A model generated the notes under the pieces. The model did no database searches. It saw only the letters and a list, made by a program, of their open reading frames with translations, and was not told where the DNA came from. The position numbers and the translations under genes are program-made. A DNA stretch of 64,000 bases, from positions 334,226 through 398,225 of the forward strand of contig NZ_QBKT01000005.1 of NCBI RefSeq assembly GCF_003054265.1, given 5' to 3'. The stretch's first letter is position 1. The number at the start of each line of letters is the position of its first letter. This stretch comes from Kordia periserrulae. GTDB lineage: Bacteria; Bacteroidota; Bacteroidia; Flavobacteriales; Flavobacteriaceae. This document shows, in pieces, positions 1-8,789 of the stretch.

Positions 1-1055
1 TTGAGTTGAGCAAGCAAAAAAATATAGTGGCATATCAAGCGTATTTCACAACATTTTTAGGGGAAATAGCTTCTAATAATGGAAACTATACTGAAGCCAG
101 TGCGTCGTTTAAAAGGGCAAAAGAATTGATAGATGAAGCGGGCGGAGACAAAGTGTTGGACATTTTTTTGAAATTGTACTTAGGAAAAAATTTTGCAGCA
201 CAAAACAAACACCAAGAAGCTATAAAAGTATTTTTGGAAGGAGAACAATTACTACAAAAAAATGAAGTCGATTTTCTAAGCATTCAAGAGTTGTATGTGG
301 GTTTGGCTAAATCGTATTTAGCATTAGAAAACATTGAGCAAAGTTCAAAATACTTTGAAAAAGCATACGAAATTGACGTAAAAAATGACAAAACACGCGC
401 GGTCATCAATTCGAGGATTATGCAAGATGAACTCGGTAAGTTGAAGGAGCAAATTACAGATTTAAGAACACGGTCGCAACAAACAAAATATTATTACGCT
501 TTCGGCATCGGATTGCTTATTTTGGTGATTATTGGCTTGATAATGTATTACAAAAAACAACAACGCAACAACAAAAAGTTGTTTCAAAAGCTAATGTTAG
601 CTTTGGAAGACAAACGTTTGCAGGAAAAAAATGCTGTGAACACAACTATAGAAGACATAGCAAAAAGTTCTGTTGGTGATGCATCAAAAGCTCCTGAAAT
701 AGACGAAACTACTGCTGAAATTCTTCAAAAGTTAGAAGAATTTGAAGCCAATGAAATGTTTTTAAGCAATGAAAGCACGTTGGTAGAAGTGGCGAAAAAA
801 TTACAAACCAACACCACCTACCTTTCCAAGGTCATCAATACGTACAAAGAAAAATCGTTCACAGCATATCTAACCGATTTACGGGTTGATTATGCCATTG
901 AGCGTTTATCGAAAGATCGAAAATTTCGTTCATATACCATTGGTGCTATCGCACAAGAAATTGGTTTCAAACGCTCGGAATCTTTCTCTAAAGCCTTTAA
1001 AATAAAGACAGGTTTGTATCCGTCATACTTTATAAAAGAGCTTGAAAAACAATAG
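1..1055 (+). CDS. Transmembrane TPR/AraC-type regulator, 5' end outside window
   Basis: The frame is open to the left edge, so only the C-terminal part (about 350 residues) is visible. It has TPR-like helices, then one membrane segment near residues 166-185 (YAFGIGLLILVIIGLIMYY), then a linker and a C-terminal AraC-type helix-turn-helix. The end reads LRVDYAIERLSKDRKFRSYT and then IGFKRSESFSKAFKIKTG. It closely resembles the complete paralog at 1662-3467, so it probably also had a signal peptide and an extracytoplasmic TPR domain. I infer a one-component regulator that senses outside the cytoplasm and binds DNA inside. A small Cys-containing peptide gene follows 112 bases downstream, the same order as in the second cassette. 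Confidence 0.85.
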   Translation, partial: ELSKQKNIVAYQAYFTTFLGEIASNNGNYTEASASFKRAKELIDEAGGDKVLDIFLKLYLGKNFAAQNKHQEAIKVFLEGEQLLQKNEVDFLSIQELYVGLAKSYLALENIEQSSKYFEKAYEIDVKNDKTRAVINSRIMQDELGKLKEQITDLRTRSQQTKYYYAFGIGLLILVIIGLIMYYKKQQRNNKKLFQKLMLALEDKRLQEKNAVNTTIEDIAKSSVGDASKAPEIDETTAEILQKLEEFEANEMFLSNESTLVEVAKKLQTNTTYLSKVINTYKEKSFTAYLTDLRVDYAIERLSKDRKFRSYTIGAIAQEIGFKRSESFSKAFKIKTGLYPSYFIKELEKQ

Positions 1056-1126
1056 GTTATGATGTGTATTGCTCGCTTTTTATAAATTACGACTAGTATT
1101 ATGAAAGGTAGCGCTCATTTTCTCGT

Positions 1127-1134
1127 TATCTTAC
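1127..1134 (+). promoter_or_regulatory. Probable -7 element of the first peptide gene
   Basis: TATCTTAC lies about 33 bases before the ATG at 1168. TATCTT(A/G) elements also precede the precursor genes at 29413 and 54358, so this looks like a shared variant of TAnnTTTG. No clear -33 element is visible. Confidence 0.4.
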
Positions 1135-1167
1135 AAACGACTACAATTTCGAAATACTACAAACGAT

Positions 1168-1371
1168 ATGAAAAAAGAAAGAAAATTACAGTTAACCTTA
1201 AAAAAGGTAAGCATCTCAAAATTACAAACTGTTATTGGAAAAGGTCTCGTTACGTCTATTGATCTTCCTTGTGCTGTATCTGAAAACTGTATTGTCAGTG
1301 TAATTTGTTCAGATCCAAATGCGGATTGTAAAACTTTTTTAACAGTATCAGACAGTCAAGAACGATGTTAA
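1168..1371 (+). CDS. Lanthipeptide-like precursor peptide (67 aa)
   Basis: The N-terminus is a Lys/Leu-rich leader (KKERKLQLTLKKVSISKLQ) of the LxLxKxxIS type found on Bacteroidota class I lanthipeptide precursors. The rest has five Cys and many Ser/Thr, which suits a thioether or disulfide peptide. It lacks the double Gly and has IGKGLVTSIDLP instead, matched by MGKSLVNVDTIP in the peptide at 3568, so the two are paralogs. No dehydratase, cyclase or protease gene is nearby. A strong terminator follows. The function is unknown; a modified natural product or a signal for the adjacent regulators is inference. Confidence 0.7.
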   Translation: MKKERKLQLTLKKVSISKLQTVIGKGLVTSIDLPCAVSENCIVSVICSDPNADCKTFLTVSDSQERC

Positions 1372-1423
1372 TTTAAGCGGATGCACAAAATTTGAAGAAA
1401 ACGAATTGAATTCCTTAAAAACG

Positions 1424-1456
1424 AAAACTCCTAAGAACATTCTTAGGAGTTTTTTT
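1424..1456 (+). terminator. Rho-independent terminator after peptide gene
   Basis: A perfect stem, ACTCCTAAGAA / TTCTTAGGAGT with loop CAT, is followed by a run of T, 53 bases after the stop at 1371. Confidence 0.9.
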
Positions 1457-1599
1457 AGTGTAAAGAATTTTGTGATTTTTTTAGTGTACTAGTGAATTCT
1501 TATTCAATTCATTCTTAGCTTTTTCCAATGCAACAGGCATATCGCTATGGCAATTGCGAATGTAGTTTTACCAAAATTGCGCTAAAAAACATACATAAA

Positions 1600-1614
1600 T
1601 TACGGGAAAACCGT
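1600..1614. promoter_or_regulatory. Candidate operator TTACGGGAAAACCGT (copy 1)
   Basis: The core ACGG-GAAAA-CCGT is a short dyad. It directly abuts a good -7 element, TATTTTTG at 1615-1622, in front of the regulator gene starting at 1662. The same 15 bases occur once more, at 54413-54427, upstream of a lanthipeptide-like gene. I infer a regulator binding site; no protein has been shown to bind it. Confidence 0.45.
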
Positions 1615-1661
1615 TATTTTTGAACAATTACCTACCGCAACATATAAAACTGTATTCCTGT

Positions 1662-3467
1662 ATGCCTCAAACAAAACGTATTACGCTTTTATTAGTATTA
1701 TTTTGTGCAATACTAGGACACAAATCTTTTTCCAGAACAATAATTCAAGATAGTATTGCGCAATTTGATAAAGTTGCATTTCAGGATTCTTTGCGTGTGT
1801 TGGCGCCAAAGGAGTTTGTGAGATTGTTTACAATACAATATATAGAGGATAAAAATAAAGCTAGTGCAAGTCTAGAATACGTTATGAATGATATGCTCAA
1901 TTCTAACGAACTTGAAATGCAGTTTTGGGGATATATTTCGTTAGCTAAATGGGAAAATTACAACACAAACTTCAACGAGTCTTTGGATTATGTTTTAAAA
2001 GCAACTCAAACAGCAAAGAGCATAAACTCTTTAGATTTGTTATTACGAACACATATTTATCAAGGGGATTTCTACTATGATGCTGGAAAATACAAGAAAT
2101 CAATGGAAGCCTATTTAAAGGCAATGAGATATGCAAAAGAAACAAATCATGTAGGTCGGCAATTGGCTATTTCAAAAAATATAGCCTTATTGAAACTAGA
2201 AGTAGGCGATGCAAAAGGATCTGCAGATTTATTAGAAGGAACTCTTAAAATTCTAGAAGCGCAAAATTCACCAAAACTAAATAGATTAGAGGTAAGTATT
2301 TATATTGCGTTAACAAAATCCTATTTGCGATTGGGAGATTATGAGAAGTCTAAATACTACGGTACAAAGGGCTTGCAACTCAGCAATAAATATGGAGACG
2401 AAGATGCTAAAGCATATTTGTATAATTTTTTAGGAGAAACGAATATAGCTGTTGAGAAACTTCAAGAAGCGATGTTGTACTTAGACAAAGCACTAAACTA
2501 TGCGAAAGAGATAGAAACTTCTAAATCTCAAATTCCTTTTATAAACCTAAATAGGGCAAAAGCTTTTTTTTACAAAAAAGACTATACAACGGCTATCCAA
2601 ATTTTAGAAGCTATAGAAACGCATCAAAAACGTAAAAAAATAAGTTTTTTTAGTTTAGAAGATATGTATGAGTTTTTAGGAAAATCATATAAAGCCCTTG
2701 GGAATACTGAGAAAAGCCTTTTTTATTTTGAAAAAACAAATGAAGTATATACTGAAAATGATAAAAAGCAAAATGAAATAGGTCTTGAAATTATTAAAAA
2801 GTATGATTTACAGTCGTTGAAAGAAGAACTAAATCAGGCAGAACAAAAAACAGTAAAAACTAGAATCGTTTTATATGTTAGTATTTTTTTAGCGATTTTG
2901 GTTGTGATTGGTTTGGTATTATTCTATAAAAATCGCGAAAAGCGTAATCAACAAAAATTTGAATCCCTTTTACATTCGTTGGAAATAGAAAAAGAAAAAG
3001 CACTCTTGGCTAAAGAAGCAGCAATAAAGAAAGCTACAGAAGAAAAAATAATGATTGAAAAAGTTGTTCCTGATGAAACAACGGATAAAGAAGTTGAAAT
3101 CATTGACGAAACAAAAGCCAAACTTTTAAAGAAACTCCAAAACTTTGAAGATAAAGAACTGTATTTAAGCAAAAACAGCAGCTTAAACGATGTAGCCAAA
3201 AAGTTAAAAACCAATACTTCGTATTTATCAAAATTGGTCAATGCGCATAAGGGGAAGTCCTTTACAGCATACATTACCGATTTACGGGTTAATTATGCCA
3301 TTAGACGTTTAAAAGAAGATAAAAAATTCCGTTCCTATACCATAGATTCCATTGCCAGAGACATCGGTTTCAATCGTTCAGAATCGTTTTCGAGAGCCTT
3401 TAAAAATAAAACAGGACTATATCCTTCATATTATATAAAAAGACTTGATAGTCAGAACATTGAGTAG
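1662..3467 (+). CDS. Transmembrane TPR/AraC-type regulator
   Basis: A 601-residue protein. I chose the ATG at 1662 over a TTG at 1620 because it gives a clean signal peptide (MPQTKRITLLLVLFCAILG). Tandem TPR-like repeats fill about residues 30-395. A single membrane helix (VLYVSIFLAILVVIGLVLFY) lies near 402-424, followed by a charged coiled-coil linker and an AraC-type helix-turn-helix at about 490-590. The predicted layout is TPR domain outside the cytoplasm and DNA-binding domain inside. It is a paralog of the truncated gene at the left edge, and both are followed by a small Cys-rich peptide gene. The 15-base candidate operator sits at its promoter, which suggests autoregulation. The ligand is unknown. 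Confidence 0.85.
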   Translation: MPQTKRITLLLVLFCAILGHKSFSRTIIQDSIAQFDKVAFQDSLRVLAPKEFVRLFTIQYIEDKNKASASLEYVMNDMLNSNELEMQFWGYISLAKWENYNTNFNESLDYVLKATQTAKSINSLDLLLRTHIYQGDFYYDAGKYKKSMEAYLKAMRYAKETNHVGRQLAISKNIALLKLEVGDAKGSADLLEGTLKILEAQNSPKLNRLEVSIYIALTKSYLRLGDYEKSKYYGTKGLQLSNKYGDEDAKAYLYNFLGETNIAVEKLQEAMLYLDKALNYAKEIETSKSQIPFINLNRAKAFFYKKDYTTAIQILEAIETHQKRKKISFFSLEDMYEFLGKSYKALGNTEKSLFYFEKTNEVYTENDKKQNEIGLEIIKKYDLQSLKEELNQAEQKTVKTRIVLYVSIFLAILVVIGLVLFYKNREKRNQQKFESLLHSLEIEKEKALLAKEAAIKKATEEKIMIEKVVPDETTDKEVEIIDETKAKLLKKLQNFEDKELYLSKNSSLNDVAKKLKTNTSYLSKLVNAHKGKSFTAYITDLRVNYAIRRLKEDKKFRSYTIDSIARDIGFNRSESFSRAFKNKTGLYPSYYIKRLDSQNIE

Positions 3468-3532
3468 TGTTTTTTATACTCGTGATTTATGAATTTCTAG
3501 ATGTATTTTTTAAAAAAACTATGCTTCGCATT

Positions 3533-3540
3533 TATATTTG
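3533..3540 (+). promoter_or_regulatory. -7 element TATATTTG of second peptide gene
   Basis: A perfect TAnnTTTG match lies 27 bases before the ATG at 3568. I see no clear TTG at the usual upstream distance. Confidence 0.5.
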
Positions 3541-3567
3541 AGCATAACTTATGAAACCAAATGATTT

Positions 3568-3861
3568 ATGAAGAAAAAACAGATTCTCTCTAAACTCCAA
3601 TTGCAAAAAACGACTATTGTATCCTTTAAAGCCATGAAAACTATTATGGGAAAATCACTTGTAAATGTAGATACGATTCCAATTTCAGTTGATGGCGTTA
3701 CCTGTGTAACTTTAACGGATTGCCGAACACAAGATGGTCAGTATACCTGTATGTCTTGTACGGGTGATGAATGTACACGCCCAACGACCAGAACTGGTGA
3801 TTCTCATGATTGTGGAGCAAATGATACCAAAGAAAACTGTCTAGATACTAGACGCTGTTAA
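3568..3861 (+). CDS. Cys/Thr-rich precursor-like peptide (97 aa)
   Basis: A basic, Leu/Lys/Gln-rich leader (KKKQILSKLQLQKTTIVSFK) is followed by a core with eight Cys and abundant Thr, Asp and Gly. The junction MGKSLVNVDTIP parallels IGKGLVTSIDLP in the peptide at 1168. The two genes also share 14 identical bases (TTTGAAGAAAACGA) downstream of their stops, so the regulator-plus-peptide cassette seems to have duplicated as a unit. The leader suggests a lanthipeptide-type RiPP precursor, but no modifying enzyme is in the window. The core is longer than usual for lanthipeptides, so a disulfide-rich secreted peptide is an alternative. Confidence 0.65.
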   Translation: MKKKQILSKLQLQKTTIVSFKAMKTIMGKSLVNVDTIPISVDGVTCVTLTDCRTQDGQYTCMSCTGDECTRPTTRTGDSHDCGANDTKENCLDTRRC

Positions 3862-3887
3862 CATTTGAAGAAAACGATGTTAATTTG

Positions 3888-3922
3888 AGAAAGAGTTTAC
3901 CTTGTGTAAGCTCTTTTTTTTT
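3888..3922 (+). terminator. Rho-independent terminator
   Basis: An AAAGAG-TTTAC / GTAA-CTCTTT stem with a short loop is followed by nine T, just downstream of the peptide gene. Confidence 0.8.
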
Positions 3923-3959
3923 GTGGAAAAAAATAAAATATGTTTTATCTTAGGAGTTC

Positions 3960-4307
3960 ATGAATCCCGCAGAAAACTACATTCTACAACAACCAGAACC
4001 GTACAAATCTATTTTGCTCGAATTGCAAGTAATGATAGAACATTTGCTACCAACCGCAGAACTGAAGTATAAATACAAAATTCCTTTTTACTATTACAAA
4101 GGCAAACCCTTTTGTTACTTCAACGCAAGTCATAAAAAGAAATTCGTAGATGTAGGTTTGGTCAAAGGTGGCGAAATTACGGTGCATACATCACACTTAG
4201 TGACTAAAAACCGCAAGCAAATGGCATCACTGCGTTACAAAGATGTTAAACACATCAATCAGAAAATTTTCTTCGATGTCATAAAAGAAGCCGCTAGTTT
4301 GTACTAA
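3960..4307 (+). CDS. DUF1801 domain protein
   Basis: A 115-residue protein whose N-terminus (NPAENYILQQPEPYKSIL) and central KYKYKIPFYYYKGKPFCYF followed by KKKFVDVGLVKGG match the DUF1801 (YdhG-like) family, which has no established biochemical role. AGGAG at 3952-3956 precedes the ATG closely. It stands alone between the second peptide cassette and convergent kdsA. No signal peptide is visible, so it is likely cytoplasmic. Confidence 0.8.
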   Translation: MNPAENYILQQPEPYKSILLELQVMIEHLLPTAELKYKYKIPFYYYKGKPFCYFNASHKKKFVDVGLVKGGEITVHTSHLVTKNRKQMASLRYKDVKHINQKIFFDVIKEAASLY

Positions 4308-4437
4308 CGGCTGTATATGATAAGGTCTACATTTCGACTGCGCTCCATGTGACACGATTTTGTTGTCTAAAACGTCTAAAACGTCGAAAAATCTATAAAT
4401 CTAACAAGTCTAAAGAGCGAAGCGAATCTAAGAAAGT

Positions 4438-5256
4438 CTATAGCGCTTTAATCGTCTTACGAATCTTTACCAAATTGCTCAATAATTTTTCCAAATGGTC
4501 TAAATGAAGCATGTTTGCGCCATCGCTTTTGGCATTTGCAGGATCAAAATGTGTTTCAATAAATAATCCGTCTACGTTGTTCACAACGCCTGCACGCGCA
4601 ATGGTTTCAATCATATCAGGTCTTCCGCCTGTAACACCGCTAGATTGATTTGGTTGTTGAAGCGAATGCGTTACATCTAAAACCGTTGGAGCAAACTGTT
4701 TCATGGTTGGAATGCCACGAAAATCAACAATCATATCTTGGTAACCAAACATCGTCCCACGATCGGTAATCCAAGCATTTTCATTGCCTGAATCGTGCAC
4801 TTTTTTAACCGCGTGTTTCATGCTTTCAGGACTCATAAATTGCCCTTTTTTCAAGTTGACAACTTTTCCTGTTTTTGCCGCAGCTACCACCAAATCCGTT
4901 TGACGAACTAAAAATGCTGGAATTTGCAACACATCTACATATTGCGCCGCTTTGTCAGCATCAGTAACTTCGTGAATGTCTGTAATTGTTGGGATGTCAA
5001 AGGTCTCAGAAACCTTTTTAAGAATCGCTAACGCCTTTTCATCTCCAATACCAGTAAAACTATCAATACGACTACGATTCGCCTTCTTAAAGCTTCCTTT
5101 AAACACATACGGAATTTCAAGTTTGTCCGTAATTGTGACTACTTTTTCCGCAATGCGCAACGCCATATCTTCACTTTCAATAGCGCACGGACCTGCGAGT
5201 AAAAAGAAATTATCGGCGGTAGTATGTTTAATCTTAGGAATAGAACTGAGTTGCAT
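4438..5256 (-). CDS. kdsA: 3-deoxy-8-phosphooctulonate synthase
   Basis: KdsA condenses phosphoenolpyruvate with arabinose 5-phosphate to give KDO 8-phosphate, the precursor of the LPS inner-core sugar KDO. The 272-residue length is normal. AGPCAIES near residues 21-28, FKGSFKKANRSR, ITDIHE, FLVRQTDLV and LKKGQFMSPESMKH are all family motifs. The Cys in AGPCAIES is the metal ligand of the metal-dependent class (as in the Aquifex enzyme), whereas metal-free enzymes such as E. coli's have Asn there. This one is therefore predicted to be metal-dependent. It lies 27 bases downstream of the permease gene and may be the last gene of that leftward group. Confidence 0.97.
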   Translation of the reverse strand: MQLSSIPKIKHTTADNFFLLAGPCAIESEDMALRIAEKVVTITDKLEIPYVFKGSFKKANRSRIDSFTGIGDEKALAILKKVSETFDIPTITDIHEVTDADKAAQYVDVLQIPAFLVRQTDLVVAAAKTGKVVNLKKGQFMSPESMKHAVKKVHDSGNENAWITDRGTMFGYQDMIVDFRGIPTMKQFAPTVLDVTHSLQQPNQSSGVTGGRPDMIETIARAGVVNNVDGLFIETHFDPANAKSDGANMLHLDHLEKLLSNLVKIRKTIKAL

Positions 5257-5283
5257 AAATTGTAAATTTTTTGCAAAGATACA

Positions 5284-6477
5284 CTAAATTTCAGTAGTAA
5301 GTAAGCTTGTATTTACGGCCGTCATCTGCTTGATTTTTTTATGCGTGTGTTTGGTGTAATATATGGCAAGAATGACAAATAAAACAATCGCAGCAATGCC
5401 CACGTAGACTAACGAAAATGCACTTGTTTGTACGCCTAAATTGTCAAAAAAGGGCACAAAAGCGAATTTACAAATCACAGTGAGTATAAGTGCAATCGCA
5501 ATAGAAACCGCTAAAATTTTATACGAAATAGCTAAATATACATTGGCAATTTGCTTGCGCGAAAAGCCTAAAAAGTGTAATTGGCAAATGGTTTGTTTGT
5601 TCTTTAAAATAAGTAGATTGATATTGGTAACAACTAGCGTAATGGATAAAATGGTGATTAAAATTCCAATACCTAACACAATAGACAATACCAATTGCAA
5701 AAAGTAACTAATGCGCGAACTTAAAAGCTCACTTTGAAAGTATTGATACTTGTTTTTGGCTAAAAAATCCAACAATTTAGGGTCTGACGGATTCACCACT
5801 TCCATAATGACACGCGATATGCGTACTTCTTTGTCTGGACTCAACAGTTGATTGGTATAGTTTAAAAAAGTTTCAGGCACCAAAATCGTGTTGATTTTCT
5901 CGGAAGTTGCCAAAATATACGCATCGTACACTTCTCTTTTAGAGGTTCCTGTCAAATTGAGCTCAATAGGAATTTTACGAATTAAATCCTGATTAATTTG
6001 CGGCAAACCTGCGCCAGGCGCAAAGCCGTAATTGTATAAATCAATATAATTTTTTGGAATGATAATCGGGACTTCTCTTGATGAAGGCGACCAATTCCAG
6101 TCTTCGTTATCCACATCAATAAAACGATCGGAAACAGCTTCTAGAAACATATCGGTTGAAATACCGCCCATTCCCATGATAGAAACACTTCCTTGCACTC
6201 GGTACGTTCCGTTGGTAAAACCGCCCACTTTTTTGACGAATTCTTGTTGTTTGAGTGTTGCTATTTCTTCTGGCGTAAACGCATTGTCACGACCTAATTG
6301 TTTGGAAATAATCACGGTTTGATTGCTCAACAAATCACTCGACGAACCAAAAAGTGACTGCGTATCCACAAAAAGCTGGAAAACCACTAACAAAATTCCC
6401 AATCCCAAACTGGAAGTCAACGCAAAAAAGAGCAGTTGCGAAAAATGGATTTGTTTATGGAGTAACTCTTTAATCAC
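5284..6477 (-). CDS. FtsX/MacB-like ABC transporter permease
   Basis: A 397-residue membrane protein with one N-terminal helix (LLFFALTSSLGLGILLVVF), a periplasmic domain of roughly 220 residues, and three C-terminal helices starting near FLQLVLSIVLGIGILITILS. This is the four-helix type VII ABC permease layout of FtsX, LolE and MacB. Its start overlaps the stop of the ATPase gene at 6474-7106 by four bases (ATGA), so they should form one transporter. The cargo is unknown; lipoprotein, peptide export or mechanotransmission are all possible. Confidence 0.8.
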   Translation of the reverse strand: MIKELLHKQIHFSQLLFFALTSSLGLGILLVVFQLFVDTQSLFGSSSDLLSNQTVIISKQLGRDNAFTPEEIATLKQQEFVKKVGGFTNGTYRVQGSVSIMGMGGISTDMFLEAVSDRFIDVDNEDWNWSPSSREVPIIIPKNYIDLYNYGFAPGAGLPQINQDLIRKIPIELNLTGTSKREVYDAYILATSEKINTILVPETFLNYTNQLLSPDKEVRISRVIMEVVNPSDPKLLDFLAKNKYQYFQSELLSSRISYFLQLVLSIVLGIGILITILSITLVVTNINLLILKNKQTICQLHFLGFSRKQIANVYLAISYKILAVSIAIALILTVICKFAFVPFFDNLGVQTSAFSLVYVGIAAIVLFVILAIYYTKHTHKKIKQMTAVNTSLLTTEI

Positions 6478-7106
6478 AGCAGCAAGGTTTTTGAGTAGTC
6501 AATATTATAGGAATTCCCCAAACTTGCAATCACTAAAGTTGCGTTTCGAGCCGTTACTTCTTCTAAAATAAGTTGGGTTGCGTTGTCAATTTGCACATCA
6601 TCAATATGGCTAAAAGGCTCATCTAATAGTAACAATTCAAAAGGTTGACAAAGCGCTCTTACAATAGCAACGCGCTGTTGTTGTCCGTACGACAGCGTTT
6701 CTGCTTTCTTATCTGCCAAATGTGCCACGTCTAAACGCTCCAAATAGCTTCTAATTTCAGCTTCCGTTTTATGGTTTGTCAATTGATTTTTTAGCTGAAT
6801 ATTCTCTATTGCGGTCAATTCAGGAAACAATCGCAATCCTTGAAAAACAATAGAGATTTTATGACGGCGAAATTGCGTCCATTCTGTTTCAGAAAAGCTA
6901 GCAATATCTTTTTCATCAAACAAAATACTGCCCGTAAACTTATTATTTAAACCGTATAAAAAATTGAAAAAGGAACTTTTTCCACTACCAGATGCCGCTT
7001 TTACCAAGTAGCTTTTGCCCGCTTCCAAATAAAAAACTTTACTCCAAACTTCGGAAGAAGCAGGAGTAAAGTATGTTGGGTGTATTTCTTGTATGTGTAT
7101 AGTCAC
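6474..7106 (-). CDS. ABC transporter ATP-binding protein, atypical H-loop
   Basis: A 210-residue ATPase partner of the overlapping permease. Walker A is AASGSGKS (residues 37-44), the Q-loop lies in IVFQGLRLF, the signature is LSYGQQQRVAI and Walker B is LLLLDEP, followed by the D-loop SHID. The switch region reads LVIASLGNS, with Leu where the catalytic H-loop His usually stands, and the first Gly of Walker A is Ala. Hydrolysis may therefore be slow or regulated differently. It belongs to the LolD/MacB/FtsE subgroup by length and partner. Confidence 0.85.
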   Translation of the reverse strand: MTIHIQEIHPTYFTPASSEVWSKVFYLEAGKSYLVKAASGSGKSSFFNFLYGLNNKFTGSILFDEKDIASFSETEWTQFRRHKISIVFQGLRLFPELTAIENIQLKNQLTNHKTEAEIRSYLERLDVAHLADKKAETLSYGQQQRVAIVRALCQPFELLLLDEPFSHIDDVQIDNATQLILEEVTARNATLVIASLGNSYNIDYSKTLLL

Positions 7107-7130
7107 GCTACGTAAACTTGGAAGGCTATA

Positions 7131-8789
7131 TTAGTAACGAGACATCATTTTCATTGTTTCTTCTAAGGCAGCATCCATATAGTCAATTGTACGCTCAAGC
7201 GAGTTGCCATCACCTTTTGTGTAGGTAAAAGTTTCCATGCCATCCGCATTCATGATAAAATGTGTGTCTCCAAAAAATTCACCGTACTTTTCATACGTCG
7301 TACTCATAGTATCATTATTTCCATACATGGAAGCATACGGATTCATGCTATTTGCCATATCAGAAAACATTTTATAAGCGTTTTCAGACATGTACATGTA
7401 AATTGAATTGTCTAATTTAGACTTGTGTTCGAAACTAGATAAGTTCGCAGCTAATTTTCCATTGTTGTACACTTCATCAGCTTTGCTTTCGTCATTTGTG
7501 ATGAACAATACATTGTCTTTCAACATCACAAACACATTGTCATCCAATTCATAGTAATTTTTTCCTTTCGTGTTTTCTGGTCTTTTCATCTCCATTGCTT
7601 TGTTGACAAGCGTTTCAAACTTGTCCATGTCTTTAATAGCAACGGCACCGTACATGTAAGGTATTTTTGTTTCAAATACTTGGTATTCTTCATCATCACT
7701 GTAATAATCACGAATACTATCTTTTTTAGTAATTCCTTCAGTTACAGCTAGCATCATAGAGCCATCAAAAAGACCTGTAATGTCTTCCATGGTCATTCCT
7801 ATTTCGCGTTTCATTTCCTTATTTGTTCTTTGCAGGTTCGTTTTTAATCCTGTTCTAAACATTTCTGGAATAAGTTCATTGTCTTGCAAACTCTCAAAAT
7901 GCTTATACAACGCAGTAGGATCTAAGGAAACTTTAAATACCATAGCAGGATTGCTTGGTAATACATTCAATAAGTCAGACTCATATCCTTTCGCTGCCCA
8001 TGACTCATATCCTGTTAACGACTTAATATCTTTGTTCAACTTTAATGTTGCTTTTGTTAAGATGCGGTCATCTTCAAAGTTTCCATAATATGCAAAATTA
8101 TTATCTCCGAGTTCTATGCTATTTTTTCCTGTGAACATAGATGCCATTGCATCGCCCATTTCCTTTAATGGAGTAGAAGAAACGTGCATTCCCATGTCCA
8201 TGCTAGTGTCAAAAAAGCTTTTGTAGTAGTTAGTTGCGTAGATGTTTTCGGAAGCTTCCATCTTTGTTAAATCAATCAAATCTTGATCAGGATATCTTGA
8301 ACCTGCAACAATCAAAGCAGTTTCATTATTCCATCCAATCGCCATATCTCTGCTAGAATATACAGTGAAGGCATCATTTTTACCAACATTTTCTTGCTTT
8401 TCAGCGCGTGGTAAATCCTGTAGCATCGGCATTATCATTTTTTCAAAAGAAGCGGCGTCTTTGATAGGAATAATCAATCCTCCATAACCTGCTCTTCCTT
8501 CTGCGACCATAAAACCTAATAAAAATTCTTTACGGAAAGCAGCGTTGATATTTTCTGCGGTCATTTGCTCTTCTAAAAATGCTTTCATTTTACGAGGCGC
8601 AGACTGCTCAATCATTTTACTGATGTGTAAGTCTTTAAAATCAACATTTTGACTTTTCGCTGCTAACGATCCCAAGTTTACATACATTACTCCGGCAGCA
8701 TCTTTAGGGATGTAAGATGATTCAGAATTTTTCTTTCCACAACTAATGACCAATAAGGCGATTGTGAATAGGAATACGATTTTTTTCAT
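7131..8789 (-). CDS. DUF4836 family lipoprotein
   Basis: A 552-residue protein with a lipoprotein signal (LVISC, lipid-modified Cys17) and a body matching the DUF4836 family of Bacteroidota (YIPKDAAGVMYVNLGSL, and long segments such as FKVSLDPTALYKHFE). The role of the family is unknown. It should be anchored in an envelope membrane. It is 24 bases upstream of the ABC ATPase gene, so it could be transcribed with the transporter and assist it. A TAAATTTG element lies upstream on the minus strand (8844-8851). Confidence 0.8.
   Translation of the reverse strand: MKKIVFLFTIALLVISCGKKNSESSYIPKDAAGVMYVNLGSLAAKSQNVDFKDLHISKMIEQSAPRKMKAFLEEQMTAENINAAFRKEFLLGFMVAEGRAGYGGLIIPIKDAASFEKMIMPMLQDLPRAEKQENVGKNDAFTVYSSRDMAIGWNNETALIVAGSRYPDQDLIDLTKMEASENIYATNYYKSFFDTSMDMGMHVSSTPLKEMGDAMASMFTGKNSIELGDNNFAYYGNFEDDRILTKATLKLNKDIKSLTGYESWAAKGYESDLLNVLPSNPAMVFKVSLDPTALYKHFESLQDNELIPEMFRTGLKTNLQRTNKEMKREIGMTMEDITGLFDGSMMLAVTEGITKKDSIRDYYSDDEEYQVFETKIPYMYGAVAIKDMDKFETLVNKAMEMKRPENTKGKNYYELDDNVFVMLKDNVLFITNDESKADEVYNNGKLAANLSSFEHKSKLDNSIYMYMSENAYKMFSDMANSMNPYASMYGNNDTMSTTYEKYGEFFGDTHFIMNADGMETFTYTKGDGNSLERTIDYMDAALEETMKMMSRY

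Noticed and set aside
1620..1662. TTG at 1620 as start of the TPR/AraC gene
   Set aside because: It would lie within the promoter's -7 element and place 14 residues before a good signal peptide.
4338..4437. Possible small gene after DUF1801
   Set aside because: Short frames only, with REP-like sequence and no ribosome site.
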